Assembly (NCBI RefSeq): GCF_024748615.1
Contig: NZ_CP087168.1
Location: 372,001 to 436,000, forward strand
Source: Pseudomonas sp. B21-048
GTDB lineage: Bacteria > Pseudomonadota > Gammaproteobacteria > Pseudomonadales > Pseudomonadaceae
Reading direction: 5' to 3'
DNA length: 64,000 nucleotides
In this document: positions 9,897 through 18,910 of the stretch, one piece after another
How the letters are laid out: every line of letters begins with the position of its first letter
How positions within the stretch are numbered: the stretch's first letter is position 1
The notes under the pieces: model-generated
The model's input: the letters and a program-made list of their open reading frames with translations, nothing else
The model's database searches: none
What the model was told of the DNA's origin: nothing
Position numbers and translations under genes: made by a program

Positions 9897-10670
9897 ATGG
9901 CTGGTAAAAAGACGACTGAAAAAGAAGGCAGCTCGTGGATCGGGAAGGTCGAAGACTACTCCCGCAAGATCTGGCTGGCTGGTTTAGGCGTGTACTCGAA
10001 GATTGACACCGACGGCAGCAAACTCTTCGATGCATTGGTTAAGGACGGCGAGAAAGCCGAGAAGCTCACCAAGAGCGCTGTCGGCAAGAAAGTCGATGCC
10101 GCCAAGGATTCCGCTTCGTCGGCCAAGTCGCGCATCAGCGGCGTGAAAGATCGCGCACTGGGCAAATGGGATGAGCTGGAAGGGGCTTTCGACAAGCGTC
10201 TGAACAGCGCCATTTCGCGCCTGGGTGTACCGAGCCGCAATGAGGTCAAGGCACTGCACAGCAAGGTCGATACCCTGACCAAGCAGATCGAGAAACTCAC
10301 CGGTGCCAAGGTTGCCCCTGTTGCGGCGAAAACCGCGGCGGCCAAACCAGCAGCCAAAAGCGCTGCCAAACCATTGGCCAAGGCTGCCGCTAAACCGGCA
10401 ACCAAAACTGCCGCAGCGAAACCTGCAACCAAAGCGGCCGCAAAACCAGCCGCCAAACCTGCAGCTAAAACCGCAGTGGCCAAACCCGCTGCAGCGAAGA
10501 AGCCAGCAGTGAAGAAGCCGGCAGCCGCGAAAGCGGTTGCACCGAAACCCGCAGTGGCTGCCGCCAAACCGGCAACCCCGGTGAGCACGGCGAACTCCGC
10601 CGCTGCACCGACCCCTGCTGTAACCCAGACTGCCGCGCCGGCTCCATCGACGCCAACCAGTCAGTCCTGA
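9897..10670 (+). CDS. phaF: Phasin PhaF with histone H1-like tail
   Basis: PhaF is the major granule-associated phasin and nucleoid-binding protein. It tethers PHA granules to DNA and helps distribute them at division. The start is at MAGKKTTEKE behind an AAGGAG site, giving 257 residues. An upstream in-frame ATG lies inside phaI. Residues about 15-112 are the phasin domain (YSRKIWLAGLGVYSK). Residues 113-135 form a short leucine-zipper-like helix. Residues about 137-225 are AAKPA/KKPA repeats resembling eukaryotic histone H1 tails, ending in a neutral Ala/Pro/Thr segment. Confidence 0.96.
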   Translation: MAGKKTTEKEGSSWIGKVEDYSRKIWLAGLGVYSKIDTDGSKLFDALVKDGEKAEKLTKSAVGKKVDAAKDSASSAKSRISGVKDRALGKWDELEGAFDKRLNSAISRLGVPSRNEVKALHSKVDTLTKQIEKLTGAKVAPVAAKTAAAKPAAKSAAKPLAKAAAKPATKTAAAKPATKAAAKPAAKPAAKTAVAKPAAAKKPAVKKPAAAKAVAPKPAVAAAKPATPVSTANSAAAPTPAVTQTAAPAPSTPTSQS

Positions 10671-10671
10671 T

Positions 10672-10781
10672 GATCATTCCCACGCTCCGCGTGGGAATGC
10701 CTCACCGGACGCTCCGCGTCCATTGCGGCAGTGACGCAAAGCGTCACCGGCTGCATTCCCACGCGGAGCATGGGAACGATC
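10672..10781. repeat. GATC(G/A)TTCCCACGC-type palindromic repeat, copy 1
   Basis: The element starts with GATCATTCCCACGCTCCGCG and ends with its approximate complement. Internal inverted words include GTGGGAATGC and GCATTCCCAC. Copies occur at 18789-18900 and 26600-26712, with a minimal one at 44037-44067. It begins just after the phaF stop codon. Confidence 0.85.
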
Positions 10782-10812
10782 ACGCCCGGCCTGCGAAGGT
10801 CGGGCGTTTTTG
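10782..10812 (+). terminator. Intrinsic terminator of phaI-phaF
   Basis: ACGCCCG pairs with CGGGCGT, with an additional inner CCT/AGG pairing around the loop. A run of five T follows. This is a good rho-independent terminator for phaIF, placed after the repeat at 10672. Confidence 0.85.
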
Positions 10813-10852
10813 TTGGTGCATGCATTCTGGAGAGCACCGAAGACCCACAGGA

Positions 10853-11473
10853 TCAGTCGTGCTCTTCGAGGTACTGCAACGCCAACCGCTCAGTCGCGAT
10901 TTTTATCGGCGGCAGCAAATGCGGCGCCACCAGCATCATGATCTGGTACACCACCAGCCGCACTTCACCTTCACGGTCGAGAATCCGCTGATAGTCCAGC
11001 GAGAACAGCAACGTCATGGTGATTTGTTCCACCAACTGCCCCAGCGCCTGGGTGTCACTGACCAACTGACCTTGAGCCTTCAATTGTGCCAGCAATGAAG
11101 CCAGAGTGCGTTTCAGCGCATTGAGCAAGTTGCGTATCCCCTTGGCCAGTTTCGGCAGGCGGCCGGCAAGGTTCGACAGGTCCTGGAACAGAAACCGGTA
11201 ATGGGCCAGGCGTTCGATGATCAGGTGCAGAAACAGCCAGTAATCGTCGGGTGCCAATTCCACATCGGACGGAGGATCGAGCAAGGGCGTCAGTTCGGCC
11301 TGGAAGCGTTCGAACAGCCCGAGGATCAGCGGTTCCTTACCATGGAAGTGGTAGTAGAGGTTACCGGGGCTAATGCCCATTTCATTGGCAACCTCCATGG
11401 TGGAGACGTTCGGTTCGCCCTTCTGATTGAACAACTGCAGGGCACATTCGAGAATCCGGTCGCGGGTTTTCAT
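10853..11473 (-). CDS. phaD: TetR-family regulator PhaD
   Basis: PhaD is the TetR-type protein of the pha cluster. In P. putida it activates the phaC1 and phaI promoters in response to a fatty-acid-derived signal. The 206-residue protein has an N-terminal helix-turn-helix (MEVANEMGISPGNLYYHFHGKE, recognition helix about 36-46). The ligand-binding helical domain follows. It is the last gene of the phaC1-phaZ-phaC2-phaD order and converges with phaF. The gap from phaC2 is 59 bases. Confidence 0.95.
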   Translation of the reverse strand: MKTRDRILECALQLFNQKGEPNVSTMEVANEMGISPGNLYYHFHGKEPLILGLFERFQAELTPLLDPPSDVELAPDDYWLFLHLIIERLAHYRFLFQDLSNLAGRLPKLAKGIRNLLNALKRTLASLLAQLKAQGQLVSDTQALGQLVEQITMTLLFSLDYQRILDREGEVRLVVYQIMMLVAPHLLPPIKIATERLALQYLEEHD

Positions 11474-11532
11474 CCAGTCTTCTTAATGGTCGAGTCATGC
11501 CACGGCCATTGGCGGCCGTGGTTCGTTGAACG

Positions 11533-13215
11533 TCAGCGCACGCGCACGTAAGTACCGGGTGCTGCCTCCATCGGTGGATAATTCTGGTTGCCGAGGGCCA
11601 TCTGGGTTTCACGTTGCGCGCCGGAGCGCTCCTGAATCCAGCTCAGCCATTGTGTCCACCAACTACCATCGACGCGCTTGGCATCGTAATACCAGGCCCG
11701 CGGGTCGCTGCTCAGTTTCGGATTTTCGACATAGTTGGCTTTCGGATTATTAGGTGGGTTGAGAATGCTCTGCACATGACCACTGTTGGCCAGCACGAAG
11801 CGCCGCTCGCCCCCCAGCAGTAATGTCGAGCGATACACGGCATCCCACGGGGTGATGTGATCATTCATGCCCGCCACGCTGAAACTGTCGACGGTGACTT
11901 TCTGCAGATCGATCGGCGTGCCGCACACTTCCAGCCCGCCTGCATGATTCAACGGGTTGTGCTTGAAGAAGTCCAGCAGGTCGCCATGAAACGCGGCTGG
12001 CAGGCGCGTGTTGTCGTTGTTCCAGTAGAGAATGTCGAACGCCGGTGGCTCCTTGCCCAGCAGGTAGTTATTGACGAAGTAATTCCAGATCAGGTCGTTG
12101 GGACGCATCCAGGCAAACACCCTGGCCATGTCACGACCCTCCAGAACGCCCTTCTGATAGGAACGGCGTTTGGCCGCTTCCAGCGTCTGTTCGTCGGCGA
12201 AGAGGGTGGCCGGGCTGTCGATCTGACTGTCGAGCAGGCTGACCAGGTAGGTCGCGCTGGATACCCGTCGTAGCTGCCGCTTGGCCTGCAAATGCCCTTG
12301 CAGCGCGGCGATGGTCAGCCCGCCGGCGCAAGCCCCCATCAGGTTGACCTCGCGAGCGCCGGTGATCGCCCGGCACACATTCATTGCTTCTTCGACGGCT
12401 TCGACGTAAGACGACAACCCCCATTCGCGATGACGCACATCGGGATTACGCCAGCTGATAATGAAGGTCTGCAAACCGTTTTTAAGGGCGTACTGGACGA
12501 AGCTGTTGCCGGGGCTCAAGTCGAAAATGTAGTACTTGTTGATCTGTGGCGGCACGATCAGCAATGGCTTTGAATACTGTTTTTCGCTCATCGGCTTGTA
12601 CTGGATCAGCTCCAGAAGCTCATTGCGAAACACCACGGAGCCGGTAGTGGTGGCAACCGTTTTGCCCACCTCGAACGATTGCTTGGTGACCTGTCTGGGC
12701 AGGCCGTCGTTGTGCAGGAGGTCGTCGAGCAGATGGCCGATACCCCGCACGAGACTGCTGCCGCCGGAGTTGAAAAATTCCTTGATCGCCAGCGGATTGA
12801 GCAGGGTGTTGGACGGCGCCACGGCGTCGTTGATCAAGGCAAAGGCGAAGTGGGCGCGGGCGCGATCGTCCGGGCTCATGTTGCTCTCGTCGATCCAGCT
12901 TTTGACTTCTTTCTGCCAGCTCAGATAGGCCTGCAGGCTGCGGCGATAAAAAGGATTGAGGCTCCACGTCGGGTCGGCAAAGCGACTGTCTTGCGGGTTG
13001 GTCGGGTGCAAGGTTTCACCCAGCAGTACGCGGCCCAACTGGCCGCCCAGCTTCAAGGCATGCCGGGCCGTGTACACCGGGTTGCGCAGGCCATGGGTGG
13101 CCAGGCTGCGCAAGGTCGAAAACAGGTCCCGGCCGCGCAGACCGGTCACTGCACTTTGTGCATTGATGAAGGCAGCGGGAGTGGGCAAAGAGCCCTTCGC
13201 CGGTTTGTCGCGCAT
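11533..13215 (-). CDS. phaC2: Class II poly(3-hydroxyalkanoate) synthase 2
   Basis: PhaC2 polymerises medium-chain 3-hydroxyacyl-CoA into PHA at the granule surface. The 560-residue protein is an alpha/beta hydrolase-fold enzyme. Its lipase-like box is GACAGG, with nucleophile Cys296. The predicted catalytic Asp452 lies in GMNDHITPW and His480 in NSGHVQSIL. An AAGGAG site precedes the ATG. It shares the full domain layout of PhaC1 (14318-15997) and was probably produced by duplication. Length is typical of class II synthases. Confidence 0.96.
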   Translation of the reverse strand: MRDKPAKGSLPTPAAFINAQSAVTGLRGRDLFSTLRSLATHGLRNPVYTARHALKLGGQLGRVLLGETLHPTNPQDSRFADPTWSLNPFYRRSLQAYLSWQKEVKSWIDESNMSPDDRARAHFAFALINDAVAPSNTLLNPLAIKEFFNSGGSSLVRGIGHLLDDLLHNDGLPRQVTKQSFEVGKTVATTTGSVVFRNELLELIQYKPMSEKQYSKPLLIVPPQINKYYIFDLSPGNSFVQYALKNGLQTFIISWRNPDVRHREWGLSSYVEAVEEAMNVCRAITGAREVNLMGACAGGLTIAALQGHLQAKRQLRRVSSATYLVSLLDSQIDSPATLFADEQTLEAAKRRSYQKGVLEGRDMARVFAWMRPNDLIWNYFVNNYLLGKEPPAFDILYWNNDNTRLPAAFHGDLLDFFKHNPLNHAGGLEVCGTPIDLQKVTVDSFSVAGMNDHITPWDAVYRSTLLLGGERRFVLANSGHVQSILNPPNNPKANYVENPKLSSDPRAWYYDAKRVDGSWWTQWLSWIQERSGAQRETQMALGNQNYPPMEAAPGTYVRVR

Positions 13216-13328
13216 GAGTTAACACTCCTTCGTCATCAGGCCAAAAACAAACTCACCGAACAAAACACCATAGACGTTGTTGCCGATTGTTGCGCGGTAC
13301 GGCGTCCTGCCGTCCCACATTGGGCCGA

Positions 13329-14183
13329 TTAGCCACCTGATGGCGCGGGGTGCGGATGCATCACTGCGCGCTGACGCTCTTCCTCAAGAAACTTCATGAT
13401 GATCGGTGCCACCGCTTCGGCCCGGGTAATCAAAAACAGATGGCCGTCGTCGATGATGTGCAGTTGGGCATTGGGAATTCGCCAGGCCAGCATGCGCATG
13501 TTGATCAGCGGGATCAGTGGGTCATCGTCGCCGGCCAACACCAGGGTCGGCTGGTTGATCTTGTGCAGCCAGTGAATGCTGGTCCAGCCGAGGCCGGCGA
13601 ACAGCTGCCAGTAATACCCGAGTTTGCCTGCCGAACGAACCCTGGCGGCGTGACTGGCAGCAAGGGTCGGATCGCGACGGAACGAGCCGCCATAGATCAT
13701 CGGTGCGATGCGGATCACATGGGATGGCTGGATGTAGCGCCTGGGGCTTGCCATCATCCACAGTACTTTCGGCTTGCCCGGAACCATCACGGCACCGGCC
13801 GCCGTGGCCGCCAGCACCAGCTTCTTGCAGCGCTCGGGATAGTCATGTGCGAACTGCTGCGCCAAGGCGCCACCCCACGAAACGCCAATCACGTTGACTT
13901 GCCCGTAATCGAGATAGTCGAGCATTCGTGCAGTGAGTTTCGCCAGGCCCGAAAAGCGATACGGGCGGTTGGGAGTCGATGAGCCACCGACGCCAGGTAC
14001 GTCGAAGGCAATGACTTCCAGGTCCGGATCAAGTGCCTGGACGAACGGAAATATCAGCTCCAGGTTGGCGCCGATGCCGTTGAAAATCAGCAAGGGCGTC
14101 AAGTGAGGCTTGCCGGGGCGTACCGCAGTGCGGAGGGTCTGGCCATCCAGGTTGACGGTACGAAAGACGAACGGTTGCGGCAT
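13329..14183 (-). CDS. phaZ: Intracellular PHA depolymerase
   Basis: PhaZ degrades stored medium-chain PHA from the granule surface. This allows continual turnover with the synthases. The 284-residue alpha/beta hydrolase has GVSWGG with Ser102, Asp221 in AGDDDPL and His248 in DDGHLFL. This is the triad known for the P. putida enzyme. It lies between phaC1 and phaC2, the standard Pseudomonas arrangement. The 112-base gap to phaC2 could carry a separate promoter, but none was identified clearly. Confidence 0.96.
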   Translation of the reverse strand: MPQPFVFRTVNLDGQTLRTAVRPGKPHLTPLLIFNGIGANLELIFPFVQALDPDLEVIAFDVPGVGGSSTPNRPYRFSGLAKLTARMLDYLDYGQVNVIGVSWGGALAQQFAHDYPERCKKLVLAATAAGAVMVPGKPKVLWMMASPRRYIQPSHVIRIAPMIYGGSFRRDPTLAASHAARVRSAGKLGYYWQLFAGLGWTSIHWLHKINQPTLVLAGDDDPLIPLINMRMLAWRIPNAQLHIIDDGHLFLITRAEAVAPIIMKFLEEERQRAVMHPHPAPSGG

Positions 14184-14275
14184 GCACAGAGCCCTGTAGT
14201 TTTTAAACGCTGATCGAGCCGTCCCGGGCCGTCGCAGAATGTTCGAGGCTGGCCTCGAGAGTAATCGATAGAGAT

Positions 14276-14297
14276 CGCGGCACCTCCCAGTGCCGCG
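14276..14297 (-). terminator. GC-rich hairpin between phaC1 and phaZ
   Basis: CGCGGCAC and GTGCCGCG form a perfect eight-base-pair stem with a six-base loop, 20 bases after the phaC1 stop. No T-run follows on the transcribed strand. It may attenuate or stabilise the phaC1 message rather than act as a strict terminator. Confidence 0.5.
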
Positions 14298-14317
14298 GAC
14301 TACGAGTTATTTGAAGC

Positions 14318-15997
14318 TCAACGTTCATGCACGTAAGTACCCGGCGAAGCTTCACCCGCTGGATAGGCCTTGTTGCCAAGGTTGGCGGGGGATTTCTTCA
14401 GTTTGCCCGAACGCTCGGCTTGCCACGCCTGCCAATGCAGCCACCAGGAATCGGTGTGCTTGGTGGAATTTTCCATCCACTCTTCGGCTTTGACCGGCAT
14501 GTCGGTGCTGGTCATGTAGCGTGCTTTCGGATTGCCCGGAGGGTTCAGAATGCTCTGGATATGCCCGCTGCTGGACAGCACGAATTCGACCTTGCCGCCG
14601 AACAGCTGCGCGGATTTGTAGCAGGACTTCCACGGAGTGATGTGATCGTTGGTACCGGCCAGGGAAAAGATGTCGGCGGTGACCTGCTTGAGGTCGATCG
14701 GCGTGCCGCACACTTCCAGGGCATCGGAGCGGATCAGTGGATTGTTTTTGAACATCTCGATCAGGTCACCGTGGAACGCCGCCGGCAACCGGGTGGTGTC
14801 ATTGTTCCAGAACAGGATATCGAAAACCGGCGGTTCATTACCCAGCAGATAATTGTTGACCCAGTAGTTCCAGATCAGGTCGTTGGGACGCATCCAGGCG
14901 AAGACTTTCGCCATGTCGCGACCTTCCAGCACACCGGCCTGGTAGGAATGGCGCTTGGCGGCTTCGAGTGTCTGTTCGTCGACGAACAGGGCCACATCGC
15001 TGTCCAGGGTGGTGTCCAGTACGCTGACCAGCAGGGTGAGGGCGTTGACCTTCTTCTCGCCGATCGCTGCGTAGTGACCCAGCAGGGCGGTGCAGGTGAT
15101 GCCGCCGGAGCAGGCACCGAGCATGTTCAAGTCTTTGCTGCCGGTAATCGCGGTGACGACATCGACCGCTTCCTTGAGCGCTTCGATGTAGGTCGACAGA
15201 CCCCACTCGCGCTGCTCCTTGGTCGGGTTGCGCCAGCTGACGATGAATGTCTGCACGTTGTTGCGCAGGCAGAAGCGCGCCAGGCTCTTGTCCGGGCTCA
15301 GGTCGAAAACGTAGAACTTGTTGATCTGTGGCGGCACCACCAGCAGCGGGCGTTCATGCACCTGCTCGGTGATCGGTCGATACTGGATCAGCTCCAGTAC
15401 GTCGTTGCGAAACACCACTGCGCCTTCGGTCACGCCCAGGCTCTTGCCGACTTCGAACGCGCCCATGTTGACCTGGCTCGGCATGCCGCCGTTGTGCACC
15501 AGATCCTTGGCCAGATGGGAGAGACCGTCGAGCAGGCTCTTGCCACCGGTTTCGAAGAAGCGTTTGACCGCCGCCGGGTTGGCCGCCGTGTTGGTCGGGG
15601 CCATGGCTTCGGTCATGAGGTTGATCACGAAATGACCGCGAGCGACGTCTTTGGGCGAGAGGTTGCTGTCATCGATCCACGCGTGAAGCTCCTTGCGCCA
15701 CGCCAGATACGTTTGCAAATAACGTTTGTAGAGCGGGTTCTGACTCCACGCCGGGTCAAGGAAGCGACGGTCATCACTTTGCGGTTGAAGCTCGGATTTT
15801 CCCAGCAGCACGTTCTTGAGTTCGATGCCGAAATGGGCGACATGCCTGACACTGTGGATAGGTTGCCTGATGGCCTGGCTCAGCACCATGCGGGCAGAGC
15901 CCAAGAGATCCTTTCTACGTAGTCCAACAACAGGATTCAGCCCCAAGGTGTTTTCCGAAGCCTGAAATTTCAAGTCATCGTTAAGCTTGTTACTCAT
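14318..15997 (-). CDS. phaC1: Class II poly(3-hydroxyalkanoate) synthase 1
   Basis: PhaC1 is the main medium-chain-length PHA polymerase. The 559-residue protein has nucleophile Cys296 in GACSGG, Asp451 in GTNDHITPW and His479 in SSGHIQSIL. These match the published class II triad positions. The N-terminal region (about 1-200) precedes the hydrolase core. It is the first gene of the phaC1ZC2D cluster and has a candidate sigma-54-type promoter 124 bases upstream. Start ATG (MSNKLNDDLK) agrees with the family. Confidence 0.97.
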   Translation of the reverse strand: MSNKLNDDLKFQASENTLGLNPVVGLRRKDLLGSARMVLSQAIRQPIHSVRHVAHFGIELKNVLLGKSELQPQSDDRRFLDPAWSQNPLYKRYLQTYLAWRKELHAWIDDSNLSPKDVARGHFVINLMTEAMAPTNTAANPAAVKRFFETGGKSLLDGLSHLAKDLVHNGGMPSQVNMGAFEVGKSLGVTEGAVVFRNDVLELIQYRPITEQVHERPLLVVPPQINKFYVFDLSPDKSLARFCLRNNVQTFIVSWRNPTKEQREWGLSTYIEALKEAVDVVTAITGSKDLNMLGACSGGITCTALLGHYAAIGEKKVNALTLLVSVLDTTLDSDVALFVDEQTLEAAKRHSYQAGVLEGRDMAKVFAWMRPNDLIWNYWVNNYLLGNEPPVFDILFWNNDTTRLPAAFHGDLIEMFKNNPLIRSDALEVCGTPIDLKQVTADIFSLAGTNDHITPWKSCYKSAQLFGGKVEFVLSSSGHIQSILNPPGNPKARYMTSTDMPVKAEEWMENSTKHTDSWWLHWQAWQAERSGKLKKSPANLGNKAYPAGEASPGTYVHER

Positions 15998-16120
15998 CTA
16001 CGACGCTCCATTGTCCTGAGACGAGTACCTGAGTCCAGCTGTGTAGTCACACAGCACGCCAGGTACTACTGCTCGGGTGACTGTAAATTGCGCATCGCTG
16101 CTTTTTAGTTCAGAGAGCAC

Positions 16121-16136
16121 TGCACGGAACTTGCCA
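16121..16136 (-). promoter_or_regulatory. Candidate sigma-54 promoter of phaC1
   Basis: On the minus strand the sequence reads TGGCAAGTTCCGTGCA. This fits TGGCACG-N4-TTGCA with two mismatches and keeps the essential GG and GC at the correct spacing. The predicted transcript would start about 110 bases before phaC1. A sigma-54 site has been proposed upstream of phaC1 in related strains; sigma-70 promoters may also operate. Confidence 0.5.
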
Positions 16137-16253
16137 GCTCCATTGGTTACCCGAGTTTAATTTTTTTCGCAAGCGGGCCAATCGTTGACACCGCAGCGGA
16201 GCATTCAAACAGATGGAATTAGAAAATGCCCTCTAAATAGCCAGAGGCCTGAG

Positions 16254-16631
16254 TTAGAGCATTAGCTTGACGACCGACTCATTCGGATCACGGGTCTTTC
16301 CAGCCGCTTTGAGTTCAGCAAGATAATCGTTCCAGAGATCTTCTTGGCGCACTGCTAGCTGATAGAGATATTCCCAGGTGAACAAGCCGCTGTCGTGGCC
16401 GTCGTCGAAGGTCAATTTCAGTGCGTACTGACCGGCCGGTTCGACCTTGCTCAGGCCTACGGCGATCTTGCCAAATTGCAGGATAGGTTTGCCGTGGCCC
16501 TGGACCTCGGCGGAAGGAGAGTGCACGCGAAGAAACTCGGCGCTCAGGTGATATTCCTCGCCGGACGCGTATTTGAGCGTGAGGGTTTTTGAGGCTTTGT
16601 GGAGTTTGATGTCGGTGGGGAGTTGGGTCAT
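16254..16631 (-). CDS. DUF971 domain protein
   Basis: This 125-residue protein is a stand-alone DUF971 domain, the fold found at the N terminus of gamma-butyrobetaine hydroxylases. Stand-alone members have been linked to iron-sulfur cluster or metal handling, but the role in Pseudomonas is not established. Visible family features are LRVHSPSAEVQGHG and the C-terminal YALKLTFDDGHDSGLFTWEYL. It lies downstream of hslU on the same strand, separated by a repeat, and upstream of the phaC1 promoter. Confidence 0.85.
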   Translation of the reverse strand: MTQLPTDIKLHKASKTLTLKYASGEEYHLSAEFLRVHSPSAEVQGHGKPILQFGKIAVGLSKVEPAGQYALKLTFDDGHDSGLFTWEYLYQLAVRQEDLWNDYLAELKAAGKTRDPNESVVKLML

Positions 16632-16660
16632 GGCCTGAGTTCCGTTATGGATGGAACCCC

Positions 16661-16743
16661 TGTAGGAGCGAGCTTGCTCGCGATGGTGTGTCAGTCAACA
16701 TCAATGTGTCTGACACACCATCGCGAGCAAGCTCGCTCCTACA
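16661..16743. repeat. REPIN-like inverted pair, GGAGCGAGCTTGCTCGC type
   Basis: Two REP units, TGTAGGAGCGAGCTTGCTCG and its complement, are arranged head to head about 40 bases apart. Together they form a long near-perfect hairpin. The element lies eight bases after hslU and could act as its transcript 3' end. A relative is at 45328-45417. Confidence 0.85.
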
Positions 16744-16751
16744 AGTGTTGC

Positions 16752-18092
16752 TTACAGGATATAACGGGACAGGTCTTCGTTCTGCGCCAATTCGCCCAAG
16801 TGGCTGTTGACGTAATCGGCATCGATCAGGATCGGCTTGTCCTCGTGGGTGCTGGCCAGATCACCGGCGCTGAACGACACCTCTTCGAGCAGACGCTCGA
16901 GCAGGGTGTGCAGGCGACGGGCACCGATGTTTTCGGTTTTCTCGTTGACCTGCCAGGCGATCTCGGCGAGACGCTTGATGCCGTCCGGCTGGAACTCGAT
17001 GTTCAGGCCTTCGGTTTTCAGCAGTGCACAATACTGCTCGGTGAGTGATGCATGCGGCTCGCTGAGGATGCGCTCGAAATCTTCCGGGCTCAGGGCCTTG
17101 AGCTCGACTCGAATCGGCAGGCGACCTTGCAGCTCGGGCACCAGATCGCTCGGCTTGCTCAGGTGGAACGCACCGGAAGCGATGAACAGGATGTGGTCGG
17201 TCTTGACCATGCCCAGTTTGGTGTTGACGGTGCAGCCTTCGATCAGCGGCAGCAAGTCACGCTGTACGCCTTCGCGGGACACGTCGATGCCACCGGAATT
17301 GCCGCGCTTGGCGACTTTGTCGATTTCGTCGATGAACACGATACCGTGCTGTTCAACGGCTTCCAGGGCCTTGGCCTTCAGTTCTTCTTCGTTGACCAGG
17401 CGACCGGCTTCTTCGTCGCGAACCAGTTTCAGCGCTTCCTTGACCTTGAGCTTGCGATTTTTGCGCTTGCCCTTGCCCATGTTGGCGAACAGGCTCTGCA
17501 GCTGGTTGGTCATTTCTTCCATGCCCGGTGGCGCGGAGATATCGACGCCGGTCGCTTCGGCCACTTCGATTTCGATCTCCTTGTCATCCAGCTGACCTTC
17601 ACGCAGGCGTTTGCGGAACAGCTGACGGGTGTTGGAATCCTGGGACGGCGCGGAGTCCTCGTTGCTGAAGCCCATGCGTGCCGGTGGCAGCAAAGCGTCG
17701 AGGATGCGCTCTTCGGCGGCGTCTTCGGCGCGGTGGCGAACCTTGGTCATTTCCTGTTCGCGCAGCAGTTTGATCGCAGCGTCGGCCAGATCACGAATGA
17801 TCGATTCGACGTCACGGCCAACGTAGCCCACCTCGGTGAACTTGGTCGCTTCGACTTTGATGAACGGCGCGTTGGCGAGCTTGGCCAGGCGACGGGCGAT
17901 TTCGGTTTTACCGACACCGGTCGGGCCGATCATCAGAATGTTCTTGGGGGTGACTTCGACGCGCAGCTCTTCGGGCAACTGCATCCGGCGCCAGCGGTTG
18001 CGCAAGGCGATGGCGACGGCGCGTTTGGCATCGTCCTGGCCGATGATATGGCGATTGAGTTCGTGGACGATTTCACGGGGGGTCATGGGCAT
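16752..18092 (-). CDS. hslU: ATP-dependent protease ATPase subunit HslU
   Basis: HslU is the AAA+ unfoldase that feeds substrates into the HslV peptidase chamber. The 446-residue protein has Walker A GPTGVGKT (about 56-63) and the pore loop GYVGRD. The I-domain insertion spans about 110-240, Walker B is VFIDEIDK, and the C terminus is RYIL, matching the tail that docks into HslV. It follows hslV by 54 bases in one operon. Confidence 0.98.
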   Translation of the reverse strand: MPMTPREIVHELNRHIIGQDDAKRAVAIALRNRWRRMQLPEELRVEVTPKNILMIGPTGVGKTEIARRLAKLANAPFIKVEATKFTEVGYVGRDVESIIRDLADAAIKLLREQEMTKVRHRAEDAAEERILDALLPPARMGFSNEDSAPSQDSNTRQLFRKRLREGQLDDKEIEIEVAEATGVDISAPPGMEEMTNQLQSLFANMGKGKRKNRKLKVKEALKLVRDEEAGRLVNEEELKAKALEAVEQHGIVFIDEIDKVAKRGNSGGIDVSREGVQRDLLPLIEGCTVNTKLGMVKTDHILFIASGAFHLSKPSDLVPELQGRLPIRVELKALSPEDFERILSEPHASLTEQYCALLKTEGLNIEFQPDGIKRLAEIAWQVNEKTENIGARRLHTLLERLLEEVSFSAGDLASTHEDKPILIDADYVNSHLGELAQNEDLSRYIL

Positions 18093-18146
18093 AGTAATTG
18101 GCGGTCCTCAAGCAAAAGTGAGCCGTGGCGCTAGGCCGAAACAGGC

Positions 18147-18677
18147 TTACTCAGCGAGATCCTGCTCCTCGATGGTGATGTTGTGGTTGGTGAACACGCA
18201 GATGTCGCCAGCGATGCCCAAGGCGGTTTCGACGATTTCCCGAGCCGACAAATCGGTTTTCTTCAGCAGCGCACTCGCAGCAGCCTGGGCGTAGCCGCCG
18301 CCGGAACCCATGGCGATCAGGCCTTCTTCGGGTTCAACCACGTCACCGTTGCCGGTGATGATCAGGGAGGCATCTTTGTTGGCGACCGCGAGCATGGCTT
18401 CGAGGCGGCTCAGGGTACGGTCGGTGCGCCATTCTTTGGCGAGTTCGACGGCGGCGCGAACCAGGTGACCCTGATGTTTCTCAAGCTGGCCTTCGAAACG
18501 CTCGAAGAGGGTGAAGGCGTCAGCGGTGGCCCCGGCAAAACCGGCGATAACCTGGCCATGGTAGAGGCGGCGAACTTTCTTCGCGTTGCCTTTCATTACG
18601 GTATTACCGAGCGAAACCTGGCCGTCGCCGCCCATGACGACTTTGCCGTGGCGGCGAACTGAAACGATGGTGGTCAA
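18147..18677 (-). CDS. hslV: ATP-dependent protease peptidase subunit HslV
   Basis: HslV is the threonine peptidase of the HslVU heat-shock protease. The mature N terminus must be Thr-Thr-Ile-Val. The only start that gives this is the TTG at 18675-18677, yielding 176 residues (E. coli HslV is also 176). A GGAGA ribosome site lies about nine bases upstream. The longer frame to 18800 adds 41 non-conserved residues. It carries the core motif [15 protein letters not shown] and [15 protein letters not shown] sigma-32-like promoter lies just upstream. Confidence 0.97.
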   Translation of the reverse strand: MTTIVSVRRHGKVVMGGDGQVSLGNTVMKGNAKKVRRLYHGQVIAGFAGATADAFTLFERFEGQLEKHQGHLVRAAVELAKEWRTDRTLSRLEAMLAVANKDASLIITGNGDVVEPEEGLIAMGSGGGYAQAAASALLKKTDLSAREIVETALGIAGDICVFTNHNITIEEQDLAE

Positions 18678-18722
18678 GGGAGAGTCTCCACGCAGCGGGG
18701 CGAAAATGCCTTCTGCCAACTC

Positions 18723-18749
18723 ATATGGGGGTGGTGGAGCGTTTTTCAA
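18723..18749 (-). promoter_or_regulatory. Sigma-32 (RpoH) heat-shock promoter of hslVU
   Basis: On the minus strand TTGAAA is followed after 13 bases by CCCCATAT. This matches the RpoH consensus (TTGAAA, 13-15 bases, CCCCATNT). Initiation would fall about 40 bases before the hslV TTG start. Heat-shock control of hslVU is established in other proteobacteria. Confidence 0.85.
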
Positions 18750-18788
18750 CTGTAGGACGGGAGAGGGGACGAGCGGTGCCTGACAGAC

Positions 18789-18900
18789 GATCGTTCCCAC
18801 GCTCTGCGTGGGAATGCCTCAAGGGACGCTCCGCGTTCCGGCGCCGGAAGGGACGCAGAGCGTCCCGGGCTGCATTCCCACGCAGAGCGTGGGAACGATC
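18789..18900. repeat. GATCGTTCCCACGC palindromic repeat, copy 2
   Basis: The outer ends GATCGTTCCCACGCTCTGCG and its complement are perfect inverted repeats around GGGACGCTCCGCGTTCC and its partner. It lies 10 bases after the stop of the SPOR gene. It is nearly identical to the copy at 26600-26712. Confidence 0.9.
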
Positions 18901-18910
18901 GGGCGCGGGA

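Noticed and set aside
9867..9897. Extended PhaF start inside phaI
   Set aside because: The downstream ATG at 9897 has the AAGGAG site and the conserved MAGKK start.
15985..15997. Hfq/Crc A-rich site at the phaC1 start
   Set aside because: The AACAAGC sequence only partly fits AANAANAA, so it is weaker than the one noted in phaI.
16661..16743. CRISPR-like repeat pair
   Set aside because: Only one inverted pair, no direct spacer-repeat periodicity and no cas genes; it fits a REPIN.
18678..18800. Longer HslV starting at an ATG-type codon at 18800
   Set aside because: The catalytic Thr must be the second residue; the extension includes the sigma-32-like promoter sequence.
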